A DNA stretch of 64,000 bases from Celerinatantimonas yamalensis (GTDB lineage Bacteria > Pseudomonadota > Gammaproteobacteria > Enterobacterales > Celerinatantimonadaceae): positions 17,863 through 81,862 of the forward strand of contig NZ_JBEQCT010000012.1 of NCBI RefSeq assembly GCF_046054155.1. Reading direction: 5' to 3'. The translations under genes and the position numbers were made by a program. The notes beneath the pieces were generated by a model that made no database searches, was not told the DNA's origin, and was given only the letters and a program-made list of their open reading frames with translations. Positions 36,069 to 44,898 of this stretch are shown piece by piece. The stretch's first letter is position 1; every line of letters begins with the position of its first letter.

Positions 36069-36108
36069 GCCCAGACATCTCATCGTTTTATAGATGAAAT
36101 GTCTGGGC
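36069..36108 (-). terminator. Intrinsic terminator of the 36133 GNAT gene
   Basis: GCCCAGACATCTCATC and GATGAAATGTCTGGGC pair at 15 of 16 positions around an 8-nt loop. Leftward the stem leads into GCAACCGTTTTTTG, a T6 tract. It serves the leftward GNAT gene ending at 36133; the rightward MarR gene stops at 36021 and may use it less efficiently. Confidence 0.75.
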
Positions 36109-36132
36109 TCAGCGGGTAAGAGCCTGACATCG

Positions 36133-36912
36133 CTACACATATTTCTCCCATACGGTGCGGTGTGTCAGTGTTGAAAAACCAGCCGCTCTACAATTTTTGC
36201 TGCTAACCGAATGCGGCATCACATCGGTAAACAGATGCGCTACGCCAAGCGCCTTGGCATCGTTAATGCGCGCATGTAACAGTGCACTTTGACAACCATG
36301 ACGACGCGAAGGCTCTTGGGTAAAAGCGTTGGCAAAGATGGCACAATCACCTTCTATAAACGACGTCGCCCACGCGCGCGGGACATCATCAATAAAAGCG
36401 ACAAAACAGCGAAACGTTTCGGTACAATAATAGCGGCGCTTGATGGCCCAAATCGCATCATCACAGGCCAATCCAGACGTTTTTAACAGTTGCAAAAATG
36501 CGTCGGCGTGGCTGTTATCCCACATCTCTACGTTCAGCGCAGCAAGTCTAGCAGGGACCTGATAATGGGCCGTCTCTAAAGCCAAAAATTCCAGGGCATA
36601 ACTAGGCAGATAACCATGGGCAGATAAAGAGTGCGACAGCGATAGACTCATCGCATCGGGTTCAATGCTAATTTCAGGTGAATGAGTCTCAGCATAAAGC
36701 GCTATCACCTCAGCGATCGAGCCATTCGCGTTGGCTTGGTGGATCAATACTTGGTTATCATAACGGCGCGTTCCGTCAACAAATGCACTCACGCCCGGTC
36801 GACGGACTAAACGCAGTGCACTAGGTTGTGCGGTTGATAGAGTCCGCATATTATTAAATCGAAAATAGCGATCATAACAAGCTTGCTGAATGGCTCTAGT
36901 TGGTTGACTCAT
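36133..36912 (-). CDS. GNAT-like acetyltransferase, two-domain
   Basis: This protein of about 259 residues has a poorly recognised N-terminal half and a C-terminal acetyltransferase domain. In the latter, ATSFIEGDCAIFANAFTQEPSRRHGCQSALLHARINDAKALGV corresponds to strands 4-5 and the CoA loop (RRHGCQ). MPHSVSSKNCRAAGFSTLTHRTVWEKYV is the typical ending. The ATG at 36912 has GGAGA at a 4-nt spacing; 15 further codons upstream are open but unlikely to be coding. It lies 68 bp downstream of the nickel transporter gene, so it might be read from the hydrogenase-related unit, but no functional link is evident. Confidence 0.82.
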   Translation of the reverse strand: MSQPTRAIQQACYDRYFRFNNMRTLSTAQPSALRLVRRPGVSAFVDGTRRYDNQVLIHQANANGSIAEVIALYAETHSPEISIEPDAMSLSLSHSLSAHGYLPSYALEFLALETAHYQVPARLAALNVEMWDNSHADAFLQLLKTSGLACDDAIWAIKRRYYCTETFRCFVAFIDDVPRAWATSFIEGDCAIFANAFTQEPSRRHGCQSALLHARINDAKALGVAHLFTDVMPHSVSSKNCRAAGFSTLTHRTVWEKYV

Positions 36913-36980
36913 CGAGTCTCCTTCATTGACAGCAAAAAGGGCGCTGATCCTATGCAACCATTTAAACGGTGATGAATCAG

Positions 36981-38003
36981 CTAAGCCACCATATCATCGT
37001 ACCCGCGCCAGCGGTAGTTCAGCAATGAAAGCACCCAACACGCCACCATAATACCAATCACAATAAAGCCTGCATTACCGAGGTGATCATTGACCAGTGC
37101 CACACCATCCCAAATACCACCTTGTAAGTTTAATTGGTCAGCAATGAGCCCCAGCGCTTCTAATCCGCCGATAACAAGTGCCACGACCACGGAGGTTGCA
37201 GTGATGGTGATATTGTAATAAAGCTTGCGTAGCGGTTTATCAAAAGCCCAGCCATAGGCATGTACCATCACCATATTATCCAGCGAGTCAACCAGCGCCA
37301 TCCCTGCGGTAAATAACGCTGGGAAAACCATGATCGACCACACCGACAAACCACTGGACGAACCAGCCGCTGAGATACCAAGCAACCCCACTTCGGTGGC
37401 CGTATCAAACCCCAAGCCAAATAAAAAGCCAATGAGATACATCTGCCAACTGTGTTCAACAAGGCCAAAGAGTTTGCGATATAAGCGGCTCATCAGTCCA
37501 CCAGCAAGAACCGTATCGAGATCAACATCATGTTGTTGTTGACCATTTTTGACCGCTTGGAAACGCCGCCAAACATCACGTAAAATCGCCAAATTGACCA
37601 CGGCTAACACCAGTAAAAACAACGCTGACACAGAGGTACCGATCACCCCACCAACATCATGCAACCACTGCCAATGGGCGGTAAAATGGCTGGCTAGGCC
37701 AGCAATGCCAATCGAAGCCAGCACCACAATAGTCGAATGGCCTAGTGAGAAAAAAGCCCCTACCGCTAGTGGCTTTTGCTGTTGTTGCATTAACTTGCGC
37801 GTGACATTATCAATTGCGGCAATATGATCTGCATCGACAGCATGACGCAGCCCATAGGTCCACGCTAAGAGCGCCGTGCCAAGTAACGCCGCATGTTGAT
37901 GAAAGACCATCACCGCCCACAACCAAGCAGCCACATTCGCAGCCAATAACCCCCCGATAAGGACGATGCCGCGAGAATTCTCTTTATTGCCAAAATAGTT
38001 CAT
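36981..38003 (-). CDS. Nickel/cobalt transporter, NiCoT (HoxN/NixA) family
   Basis: This 340-residue permease has about eight helices. The family signature RHAVDADHIAAIDNVTR lies in helix two, with the metal-binding His and Asp residues, followed by GAFFSLGHSTIVV and GLGFDTATEVGLLG. NiCoTs import Ni2+ or Co2+ with high affinity. It is the last gene of the hydN-fdhF-hypF unit (29 bp after hypF), which identifies nickel for the [NiFe] hydrogenase as the likely cargo. AAGGAAA precedes the ATG by 7 nt. Selectivity for nickel over cobalt is inferred from context. Confidence 0.94.
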   Translation of the reverse strand: MNYFGNKENSRGIVLIGGLLAANVAAWLWAVMVFHQHAALLGTALLAWTYGLRHAVDADHIAAIDNVTRKLMQQQQKPLAVGAFFSLGHSTIVVLASIGIAGLASHFTAHWQWLHDVGGVIGTSVSALFLLVLAVVNLAILRDVWRRFQAVKNGQQQHDVDLDTVLAGGLMSRLYRKLFGLVEHSWQMYLIGFLFGLGFDTATEVGLLGISAAGSSSGLSVWSIMVFPALFTAGMALVDSLDNMVMVHAYGWAFDKPLRKLYYNITITATSVVVALVIGGLEALGLIADQLNLQGGIWDGVALVNDHLGNAGFIVIGIMVACWVLSLLNYRWRGYDDMVA

Positions 38004-38031
38004 TCATTTTCCTTATTCATCAACCGATACA

Positions 38032-40332
38032 TCACAGCGCACCAAGGCGAGCGGCAGCAACCGCAGCCTGACCCAGTGCTAATGCTCCATCACCACTTGG
38101 AAAACGCTCGGCCATTACCACATTGACATCACTCAGATAAAATTTAAATCGCTCGCGCAGCAACCGATTATTCATCACCCCACCACACACCACCACAGTA
38201 TCAATACTTCGCTCACGAGCGATTTGTTTGGCCATCTGGGCAAAGCCTGCGGCCAAAGCATCATGAAAAACCCAAGCTCGCTGTGCTGGCGACCCATCCA
38301 GAACTAACCACTGACGCCAAAAGGCGGCTAAGTCCAGTTGCAGTTTGCCATTTTTCGCCCGATACACTGGCATGCTTACCTGCGCGCGCACATCGATCGC
38401 CCGGCGCGCTAACTGCTCTAAGATGATAGCCGCCTGCCCTTCATAATCGAGTTGTAGGGCATGAATGCCAAGATATGCAGCCACCGCATCAAACAACCGG
38501 CCGGTGGAGCTGGCCAGCGGCGAATTTAAACCGCTCGCAATCGCGCGGCTAAGCGCATCGGCTGGGCAATCGGTTAACGCTTGTGGCCAATGCGCAGACC
38601 AATCGGGTACAAACGAGTGCCACTGCGCCAGTAGATTACGCCATGGCTGCGTGGCAGCTTGATCACCACCCGGTAAGGCCACCGCAGGTAACCCACCGAT
38701 ATGCTCAAAGTGGGCGTAGTTGGCCACCAAACACTCGCCGCCCCAAAGCCGGCCCTGCTCCCCCATTCCTAGGCCATCGAGGCAGATCCCGACCACCGAT
38801 TGCGCAGCGCTCAGCTTTGCTTCAACCATGGCAGCGACGACATGCGCATGATGGTGGAACACACGCTGCACAGGCACTTGCCAGCGCGCCGCCAATCGTT
38901 GCCCAAAGCGATGACTGGCATACCCCGGGTGCGCATCAATCACAATGTGTTGAGGCTGACACTGATAGACCTGTAGGTAGTGTTCAATCGCTTGTTGCCA
39001 TTGCTGCTCAATGGAGTGCACCGCCAGATCACCAAAATGACTACTTAACGTCACTTGGCCATGACTGAGCAGCCCAAAGGTATTTTTCAGATCGCCCCCA
39101 AGTGCCAACACACAAGGGCTTTGGCCTAGTGCCTCCACAAGTGATTCGGCTTGCGGCACAAAGCCGCGGCTGCGCCGCATCATCAGCCCCTGCCCACCAT
39201 CAAGGCGCAGCAGCGAGTCATCCATGCGGCTAACAATCCGCCGGTTATGGCCTAATAACCCATCGGCTAAGTGACTCAAATCTTGCCATGCCTGCTCATC
39301 ATCCAGCGGCGGCGCTTCACCGGAACGATTGGCGGAGGTGAGCACCAAGGGTCGGCGCAGCGCCCGCGCGAGCAGATGCTGCAATGGATTGGACGGATAA
39401 ATGACCCCGATTTCATCCAGATTGGGTGCCACAGCTGAAGCTAGCGCACACACGCAAGCTTTATCAGCCAGTACGATGGGCGCCGCTGACGATGATAACC
39501 AATAATGGGCATTGGTTATTTGTGTAGGCTCAAGCAATTGAGTCAAACCGCTTTGATCGGCCACCATCACTGCCAGTGGCTTACTAACCCGTGCTTTGCG
39601 CTGCCGCAGTTTCATGACGGCCTGCTGATTGCTCGCATCGCAGACCAAATGAAAGCCGCCTAGTCCTTTGAGCGCAATAATTTTGCCACGCTTAAGCGCG
39701 GTGACAGCTGCATCTAACGGTGCATCTGGATCTGATGGATGAGCAATAATACGCTCTGTTTCAGTCCACCAATGCAGCTTTGGGCCACACTCTGGGCAGG
39801 CGGTTGATTCGCCATGAAAGCGTCGATCATGAGGTGCACGATATTCATTGGCACAACGTGGGCAAAGAGGAAAATCAACTAAAGTCGTGCGCTCGCGATC
39901 ATAAGGCATCGCTTCAATCACGCTAAAGCGTGGCCCACAGTGAGTGCAAGTTGTCAGAGGGTAGTGATAGCGATGATTGCTTGGGTTAAACAACTCGGCT
40001 AGACATTCAGGGCAAGTAGCTGCATCTGCGGCGATTGCCGTACTCATTGCCGCCATTTGACTGGGGCGGATAATAAACTCAGCAGGTGGATCATTCCATC
40101 TAAAACGAGACCAATCAACATGACTCAGCTGTGCAAGTGGCGGCGCTTGGGTATGCAGATCATCGACAAAGGCGGCCATATCTGGCTCAGGATAAAGGCG
40201 AACCAATACCCCGAGACCATCATTACAGACATCGCCCTTTAATCCGTAGCGCATAGCAAGTTGCCAAACAAAGGGGCGAAATCCCACCCCTTGAATGGTC
40301 CCTTGGATGCGCAGAGCAATAGCCTGACTCAT
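38032..40332 (-). CDS. hypF: Carbamoyltransferase HypF, [NiFe] hydrogenase maturation
   Basis: This 766-residue protein converts carbamoyl phosphate into a carbamoyl-AMP intermediate and transfers the group to the HypE C-terminal cysteine, the source of the CN ligands. An acylphosphatase domain (RIQGTIQGVGFRPFVWQLA) is at residues 7-25. Two zinc fingers (CPECL/CTHCG and CPRCA/CPECG) are at about 105-185. A YrdC-like domain follows, then the Kae1-like domain with HHHAHVVAAM near residue 490 and VVVCGGVMNN near the end. Length equals the family norm. It is 14 bp downstream of fdhF. Confidence 0.97.
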   Translation of the reverse strand: MSQAIALRIQGTIQGVGFRPFVWQLAMRYGLKGDVCNDGLGVLVRLYPEPDMAAFVDDLHTQAPPLAQLSHVDWSRFRWNDPPAEFIIRPSQMAAMSTAIAADAATCPECLAELFNPSNHRYHYPLTTCTHCGPRFSVIEAMPYDRERTTLVDFPLCPRCANEYRAPHDRRFHGESTACPECGPKLHWWTETERIIAHPSDPDAPLDAAVTALKRGKIIALKGLGGFHLVCDASNQQAVMKLRQRKARVSKPLAVMVADQSGLTQLLEPTQITNAHYWLSSSAAPIVLADKACVCALASAVAPNLDEIGVIYPSNPLQHLLARALRRPLVLTSANRSGEAPPLDDEQAWQDLSHLADGLLGHNRRIVSRMDDSLLRLDGGQGLMMRRSRGFVPQAESLVEALGQSPCVLALGGDLKNTFGLLSHGQVTLSSHFGDLAVHSIEQQWQQAIEHYLQVYQCQPQHIVIDAHPGYASHRFGQRLAARWQVPVQRVFHHHAHVVAAMVEAKLSAAQSVVGICLDGLGMGEQGRLWGGECLVANYAHFEHIGGLPAVALPGGDQAATQPWRNLLAQWHSFVPDWSAHWPQALTDCPADALSRAIASGLNSPLASSTGRLFDAVAAYLGIHALQLDYEGQAAIILEQLARRAIDVRAQVSMPVYRAKNGKLQLDLAAFWRQWLVLDGSPAQRAWVFHDALAAGFAQMAKQIARERSIDTVVVCGGVMNNRLLRERFKFYLSDVNVVMAERFPSGDGALALGQAAVAAARLGAL

Positions 40333-40346
40333 TAGATATGAACCAA

Positions 40347-42500
40347 TCAGGCCTGTTCGACGGCATTGCGCAGCCGAGCTTTGAGTTCGCTATACATTTG
40401 AGCAGTATAGTTTTCTGCCCAGATCTGATCTGCAACTGCACTCACTTTAACCGCACAATATTTGGTTTCAGGTGTTTTCGAGGTTGGATCCAAGTTATCT
40501 TGGGTTAACTCATTACACGCACCAATCCACCATTGATAGGTCATATAGACCGCGCCAGGGTTTATCCGCTCATTGAAGTTCACACGGGTAATCACTTTGC
40601 CGCGACGCGATTCGACCCAGACTAACTGCTGATCCTCAACACCTAATACTTTGGCATCGCTTGGATGGATCTGCACAAATCCTGGTTCATCCGCTAAGGC
40701 TTTTAGCGCCGCGCAGTTCCCAGTCATCGAGCGACATGAGTAATGGCCGACTTCGCGCACAGTACACAACACCAGTGGATAATCACTGCTTGGAATTTCA
40801 GCAGGTGCACGCCAAGCGGTCGCAAACAACTGCGCTTTACCCGATGGGGTGGCAAACTCATTATTTTTATATAGATAGGGTGTACCCGGATGATCCAGTG
40901 TTGGGCAAGGCCATTGTACGTGACCTAAACCTTCCATTTTTTCATACGTTGCACCGTAATATAGTGGGCACAACTCGCGCAGCTCATCCCAAATCTGTTG
41001 GTTATTTTCATAGTGCATGGGGTAACCCATCTCGGTGGCAATAAGCGAGATAATTTCCCAGTCACGTTTGACGTTATACTGCGGTTCAATGGCTTTTTCA
41101 AACCGTTGGAAGCCGCGATCTGCGCAGGTAAAGACCCCACCATGTTCACCCCAAGAGGTTGCCGGTAAAATCACATCAGCCTGCTCAGCGGTTTTGGTCA
41201 TGAAGATATCTTGCACTACCAGAAAATCGAGCGCTTCGATACCTTTACGTACCAGGCTTAAATCAGCTTCGGTTTGCAGCGGATCTTCACCCATGATGTA
41301 GTAGGCTTTGATTTTGCCTTCTAATGCTAAGTGTGGAACTTGGGTGATGCGCACACCCTCTTCTTTGTCCATTGACTCAGGGTCAATGCCCCACGCTTTG
41401 GCAAATTTTTCCCGCGCGACTGGGTCAGTCACTTTCTGATAACCAGGGAATAGATCAGGTAAGACCCCCATATCACAGCCACCCTGGACGTTGTTTTGTC
41501 CGCGAACAGGCGCAACACCAGCACCTTCTCGACCCAAGTTACCGGTCAATGTAGCAACCGTTGACAAGCCTTTCACCACTTCGGTGCCTTGACCGAATTG
41601 GGTCACACCCATCCCCCACATAATTACCGCAGATGGGGCAGCCGCATAGGTGCGCATCGCTTGGCGAATATCACTCGCAGCTACACCCGTTATTTCTTCA
41701 ACTTGCTCAGGGGCATAGTCTTTGACCTCATCCCACAACCCATTGAAACCTTCAGTATATTTGGCAACATACTCTTTATCGTAAAGGTTTTCCTCAATCA
41801 AGGTGTAGATGAAGGCGTTGACCAACGCCATGTTTGAGCCATTTTTTAGTTGTAGATGTTGGTCAGCAATACGGGCTGTTTCAATTTTACGCGGATCGCA
41901 AACGATAATTTTAGCCCCATTTTCACGGGCTTTAACCACACGACGCGCCACAATAGGATGAGAATCAGCACAGTTATAACCAAATACTAATAAACAATTC
42001 GATTTTTCAATGCCTTCAATTGAAATACTCATCGCACCATTGCCGAGGGTCTGACGAAGACCAGCGACCGATGGGCCATGGCACACCCGCGCGCAGCAAT
42101 CAACATTATTGCTACCAATGACCGCTCGGACAAATTTTTGCATCACAAAGTTGGTTTCATTACCCGTGCCTCGTGATGACCCCGTGGTCATGATCGAGCG
42201 TGGGCCATATTTGGCTTTGATCTCACTTAAACGTTTCGCGGTATATTGAATCGCTTCATCCCAGCTCACCGCTTCAAATTTACCACCCCGTTCGCGGCGA
42301 ATCATGGGTTGTGTTAAGCGTGGTGTTAATAGCTTGGTATCGTTGAGAAAATCCCATCCATAATAGCCTTTAAGACACAACTCGCCTTGGTTGGTCGCGC
42401 CATTAGCACCTTCAGCTCGGATAATTTTGCCGTTATCGACAACTAAATTTAATTTACAACCCGCCCCGCAGTAAGGGCATACAGTGGTTACTTTTTTCAT
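40347..42500 (-). CDS. fdhF: Formate dehydrogenase H, cysteine (selenium-free) form
   Basis: This 717-residue molybdopterin enzyme oxidises formate to CO2 and feeds electrons to the Hyf hydrogenase. The [4Fe-4S] ligands are Cys8, Cys11, Cys15 and Cys42. The active-site segment reads VDCCARVCHGPSV with Cys140 encoded by TGC at 42081-42083, exactly where E. coli FdhF has selenocysteine; His141 is kept. No in-frame TGA occurs. GSSRGTGNETNFVMQKF and the C-terminal GHYSCRSMTGNCAALKALADEPG also match FDH-H. The ATG at 42500 has GAGGGT 8 nt upstream. It lies 18 bp after hydN. Cys forms are generally slower than Sec forms but independent of selenium. Confidence 0.97.
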   Translation of the reverse strand: MKKVTTVCPYCGAGCKLNLVVDNGKIIRAEGANGATNQGELCLKGYYGWDFLNDTKLLTPRLTQPMIRRERGGKFEAVSWDEAIQYTAKRLSEIKAKYGPRSIMTTGSSRGTGNETNFVMQKFVRAVIGSNNVDCCARVCHGPSVAGLRQTLGNGAMSISIEGIEKSNCLLVFGYNCADSHPIVARRVVKARENGAKIIVCDPRKIETARIADQHLQLKNGSNMALVNAFIYTLIEENLYDKEYVAKYTEGFNGLWDEVKDYAPEQVEEITGVAASDIRQAMRTYAAAPSAVIMWGMGVTQFGQGTEVVKGLSTVATLTGNLGREGAGVAPVRGQNNVQGGCDMGVLPDLFPGYQKVTDPVAREKFAKAWGIDPESMDKEEGVRITQVPHLALEGKIKAYYIMGEDPLQTEADLSLVRKGIEALDFLVVQDIFMTKTAEQADVILPATSWGEHGGVFTCADRGFQRFEKAIEPQYNVKRDWEIISLIATEMGYPMHYENNQQIWDELRELCPLYYGATYEKMEGLGHVQWPCPTLDHPGTPYLYKNNEFATPSGKAQLFATAWRAPAEIPSSDYPLVLCTVREVGHYSCRSMTGNCAALKALADEPGFVQIHPSDAKVLGVEDQQLVWVESRRGKVITRVNFNERINPGAVYMTYQWWIGACNELTQDNLDPTSKTPETKYCAVKVSAVADQIWAENYTAQMYSELKARLRNAVEQA

Positions 42501-42518
42501 GTGCAAGACCCTCGAATC

Positions 42519-43061
42519 TTAAAGAATTGATGCGCTAGCATCGAGCGCAGCGCGGCGGCGTTTGTCCGCATTCATTTTGGCTAAATCGTTGCGATCAACA
42601 CAGCGTAGCGCCTGAGTTGGGCACACGCTCACGCAGGCGGGCCCTTGTGGCTTGTCAAAACACAAATCACATTTACTTGCTTCCGCTTTTTCCACGATGA
42701 CGTTCACCGCGGCTCCAGTGTTGCGAACTACTGGGTGGGTGACCACTTCCATCGCGCCATAAGGGCAGGCAACCACACAGGTCTTACACCCAATACAACG
42801 TTCTTGTAGAACGTGAATAAAGCCATTTTCACGGCGAATTGCACCATTCGGGCACACATTGGCGCAAGGCGCATCCTCACACTGATGGCACAATGTCGCA
42901 GTACTGATATTCTCCCCGATGACCACCCGAATACGTGGGGTAAAATTCACTGAATTAATTGCAGTGACATCGCCATGGGCATCGTGAGCCACCACGCAGG
43001 CAACCTCACAAGTTCGACAACCAATGCACTTATTGGCATCGGCCAAAATAAAACGGTTCAT
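42519..43061 (-). CDS. hydN: Iron-sulfur electron carrier HydN (HycB-like)
   Basis: This ferredoxin-like protein of about 180 residues carries four Cys clusters: CIGCRTCEVAC, CHQCEDAPCANVC, CIGCKTCVVAC and CDLCFDKPQGPACVSVC, enough for four [4Fe-4S] centres. HydN and its paralogue HycB link FDH-H to the hydrogenase. It resembles HyfA (53872-54492) in layout, so both may contact FdhF. The ATG at 43061 has GGGAG 5 nt upstream. In E. coli hydN and hypF form one operon; here fdhF is inserted between them. Confidence 0.93.
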   Translation of the reverse strand: MNRFILADANKCIGCRTCEVACVVAHDAHGDVTAINSVNFTPRIRVVIGENISTATLCHQCEDAPCANVCPNGAIRRENGFIHVLQERCIGCKTCVVACPYGAMEVVTHPVVRNTGAAVNVIVEKAEASKCDLCFDKPQGPACVSVCPTQALRCVDRNDLAKMNADKRRRAALDASASIL

Positions 43062-43110
43062 GAGCACTCCCATTCTCTTTAGATTCGGTAACAACCGCTT
43101 AGATGAGATA

Positions 43111-43127
43111 TACATAATCTAAGCCAA
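43111..43127 (-). promoter_or_regulatory. Weak sigma-54-like promoter candidate upstream of hydN
   Basis: Read toward hydN the strand shows TTGGCTTAGATTATGTA: a -24 TTGGC and a -12-like ATGT with GG and GT 10 bp apart. The -12 element has GT where GC is usual, so this is a weaker match than the site at 54874. It lies about 50 bp upstream of the hydN ATG, and hydN-type operons are FhlA/RpoN dependent in E. coli. Confidence 0.4.
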
Positions 43128-43189
43128 ATAATTTTTCCTTTATTTTCATTATGATAACTAAACTAATACGTCTTGAATTGGCACATTGG

Positions 43190-43217
43190 CATCGTCACTT
43201 CGGCATATTTGACGATG
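43190..43217. promoter_or_regulatory. Inverted repeat, possible activator site upstream of hydN
   Basis: CATCGTCA and TGACGATG form a perfect 8-bp inverted repeat with a 12-nt spacer. It is roughly 75-105 bp upstream of the candidate sigma-54 element at 43111-43127, the distance expected for an enhancer bound by FhlA. The CGTCA/TGACG core recurs as a tighter palindrome at 54535-54548 ahead of hyfA. It also lies 14 bp past the hycI stop, so a terminator role is not excluded. Confidence 0.4.
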
Positions 43218-43230
43218 TGCTCGACACCTC

Positions 43231-43731
43231 TTACGCCTCCTCTTGGCATAATAATGGGTCACTTAACCAAGGGATTTGCAGATAACGGCCATCACGGAGT
43301 ACTTCATAAAGCTGCGTTACAGCCTGTTGCACGGCCTCGGTCATCGGATAACAAAACCCAACGATATCGGGTTGAATACCAATCATGATGATGTCCGTGA
43401 CAGCCTCACGAAGATCATCAATAAGAAAATTAAGCGGCATACTGTGGGTACTCATCAACATCATTTCGCCAATGCTGTCAGGGTCAACTCGCCGAATTTG
43501 CCCAGGCGCAAGCCCCATCTCGGTGGCATCCACAATGACTAAAGTGTGCGGTGCTAGCGATCGGATATGAGCACTTTCCCCCTCAGGAAAGCTGCCGCCA
43601 TCGAACACCTGCCAATGACGCTCTGGCGTGCGTTCAAATTGTTCAGCAAGTAATGGCCCAGCGCCATCATCCCCCATCATGCTATTGCCCACACACAATA
43701 GAGCTTTAACAATGGCTTTTGAATCAGTCAT
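43231..43731 (-). CDS. hycI: Hydrogenase maturation endopeptidase (HycI family)
   Basis: This 166-residue nickel-dependent endopeptidase removes the C-terminal extension of the hydrogenase large subunit after nickel insertion. Family motifs are CVGNSMMGDDGAGPLLAE (Asp), VIVDATEMG (Asp) and STHSMPLNFLI (His), the three nickel-sensing positions. Its substrate should be HyfG, whose 33-residue tail after DPCYSCTDR is intact. It is the last gene of the hyf operon and overlaps hyfJ by 8 bp. CGGAGG precedes the ATG. Confidence 0.94.
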   Translation of the reverse strand: MTDSKAIVKALLCVGNSMMGDDGAGPLLAEQFERTPERHWQVFDGGSFPEGESAHIRSLAPHTLVIVDATEMGLAPGQIRRVDPDSIGEMMLMSTHSMPLNFLIDDLREAVTDIIMIGIQPDIVGFCYPMTEAVQQAVTQLYEVLRDGRYLQIPWLSDPLLCQEEA

Positions 43732-44128
43732 TTAACCTCCGAACCACCAAATGCACAGCTTTCTCTTGTTGGATAAGCTCTAACAGTTGCATCAGTTCAT
43801 CACGCCACGCTAAATAACGTTGCGCTACATCAGCGCTCATCGCAGCCAGGCCTCGCGCCAGCATCACCACATGCGACACATCGATAATGATCTCGCCATA
43901 GCGGGTTATGCCGCTCAGTTTGGCTTTCGTCTCAGGATCGGTGATGACCTCTAACCAATTTAGGTAGTCGCTATAAGCACAACTAAAAGCAGGCTCAAAG
44001 CAATCAATGACACCAAGATGATGGCCGATGGCTAGCCCGTAATAGACCAGTTGCTGTGCCGCATCAGGGCAGTCTTGCTCGTCGATAAATTTACGCCGCA
44101 ACGCAAAAAAAGTGACCGTTTCGCTCAT
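43724..44128 (-). CDS. hyfJ: Formate hydrogenlyase maturation protein HyfJ/HycH
   Basis: This 134-residue soluble protein is HycH-like and assists assembly or maturation of the hydrogenase large subunit rather than being a structural part. Wording such as YYGLAIGHHLGVIDCFEP and GITRYGEIIIDVSHV fits the family, and the length is as usual. The start overlaps hyfI by 4 bp (ATGA) and the end overlaps hycI by 8 bp. The biochemical activity of the family is poorly known. Confidence 0.9.
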   Translation of the reverse strand: MSETVTFFALRRKFIDEQDCPDAAQQLVYYGLAIGHHLGVIDCFEPAFSCAYSDYLNWLEVITDPETKAKLSGITRYGEIIIDVSHVVMLARGLAAMSADVAQRYLAWRDELMQLLELIQQEKAVHLVVRRLND

Positions 44129-44898
44129 ACCCCAAGCTCCAGTGTGAGCTGTTGCAGCTGTCCGACAATTTCGCTTAAACGGGGATCATTGCGCTCTTTG
44201 AGATAGGCCGCCAAGGTATGGTCTGCGTTTGGTTTAACCAATAACGCCAAATAGTCATCCGCAATTTGATGACCATAACGATACCCCGCCAGCAGCCGAG
44301 CTTTGCGCTCAATAGCCACCCGCAATTGCGGCGCCACTTGCGGGTGGCGCAACTGCGCCGCCTGAGCATCGTGTTCGGACGGCTCTCTGGCATGAATTTT
44401 TTGTTCTAACAGACCCAGCGCCATCGCCAGTCCATAGAGGGTAGCAGCAGGGGTTGGTGGGCAACCTGGAATATAGACATCAACAGGAACGATGGTGTCG
44501 GTGCCCCCCCACACGCAGTACAAGTCGTGGAAGATTCCACCACTGTTGCCACAAGCGCCATAGGACACGACAATCTTGGGATCGGGCGCGGCATCATAGG
44601 ATAACAGTGCGGGGATACGCATAGAGCGGGTGACCGCCCCAGTAAAGAGTAAAATATCAGCATGACGCGGCGAAGGCACTATTTTAATCCCAAAGCGTTC
44701 TGCATCAAACAGCGGTGAAATCGAGGCAAAAATCTCAATTTCACAGGCATTACAACCTCCGCAGTCAACACGATAAATATAGGCTGAGCGACCAATTTGG
44801 TTGAGCAGCGCATGTTTCATCTGAGCGATACTTGCATCGACACTGACGGGAACAGGTTGACCTTGTGCGTCCACGGCTCCAATTCGTTGCTCGCTCAT
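44125..44898 (-). CDS. hyfI: Hydrogenase-4 small subunit HyfI (NuoB-like)
   Basis: This [4Fe-4S] subunit of about 257 residues passes electrons to the Ni-Fe site. Cluster ligands are visible in RVDCGGCNACEIEI, SYGACGNSGG and YIPGCPPTP, the NuoB/HycG pattern. SPRHADILLFTGAVTRSM is also conserved. The ATG at 44898 overlaps the hyfH stop (ATGA); an upstream in-frame ATG would intrude deep into hyfH and is rejected. It is an inner-face peripheral subunit of the complex. Confidence 0.95.
   Translation of the reverse strand: MSEQRIGAVDAQGQPVPVSVDASIAQMKHALLNQIGRSAYIYRVDCGGCNACEIEIFASISPLFDAERFGIKIVPSPRHADILLFTGAVTRSMRIPALLSYDAAPDPKIVVSYGACGNSGGIFHDLYCVWGGTDTIVPVDVYIPGCPPTPAATLYGLAMALGLLEQKIHAREPSEHDAQAAQLRHPQVAPQLRVAIERKARLLAGYRYGHQIADDYLALLVKPNADHTLAAYLKERNDPRLSEIVGQLQQLTLELGV

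Noticed and set aside
38583..39068. 161-codon plus-strand reading frame
   Set aside because: It is inside hypF on the opposite strand; HypF is full-length with intact motifs.
42081..42083. Selenocysteine (TGA recoding) in FdhF
   Set aside because: The codon read on the minus strand is TGC, a plain cysteine, and the whole gene lacks an in-frame TGA.
43178..43193. Rightward sigma-54 element TTGGCACATTGGCATC
   Set aside because: TTGGCAC is a perfect -24 element, but no GC falls 10 bp after the GG and no rightward gene follows; the hyf block is on the other strand.
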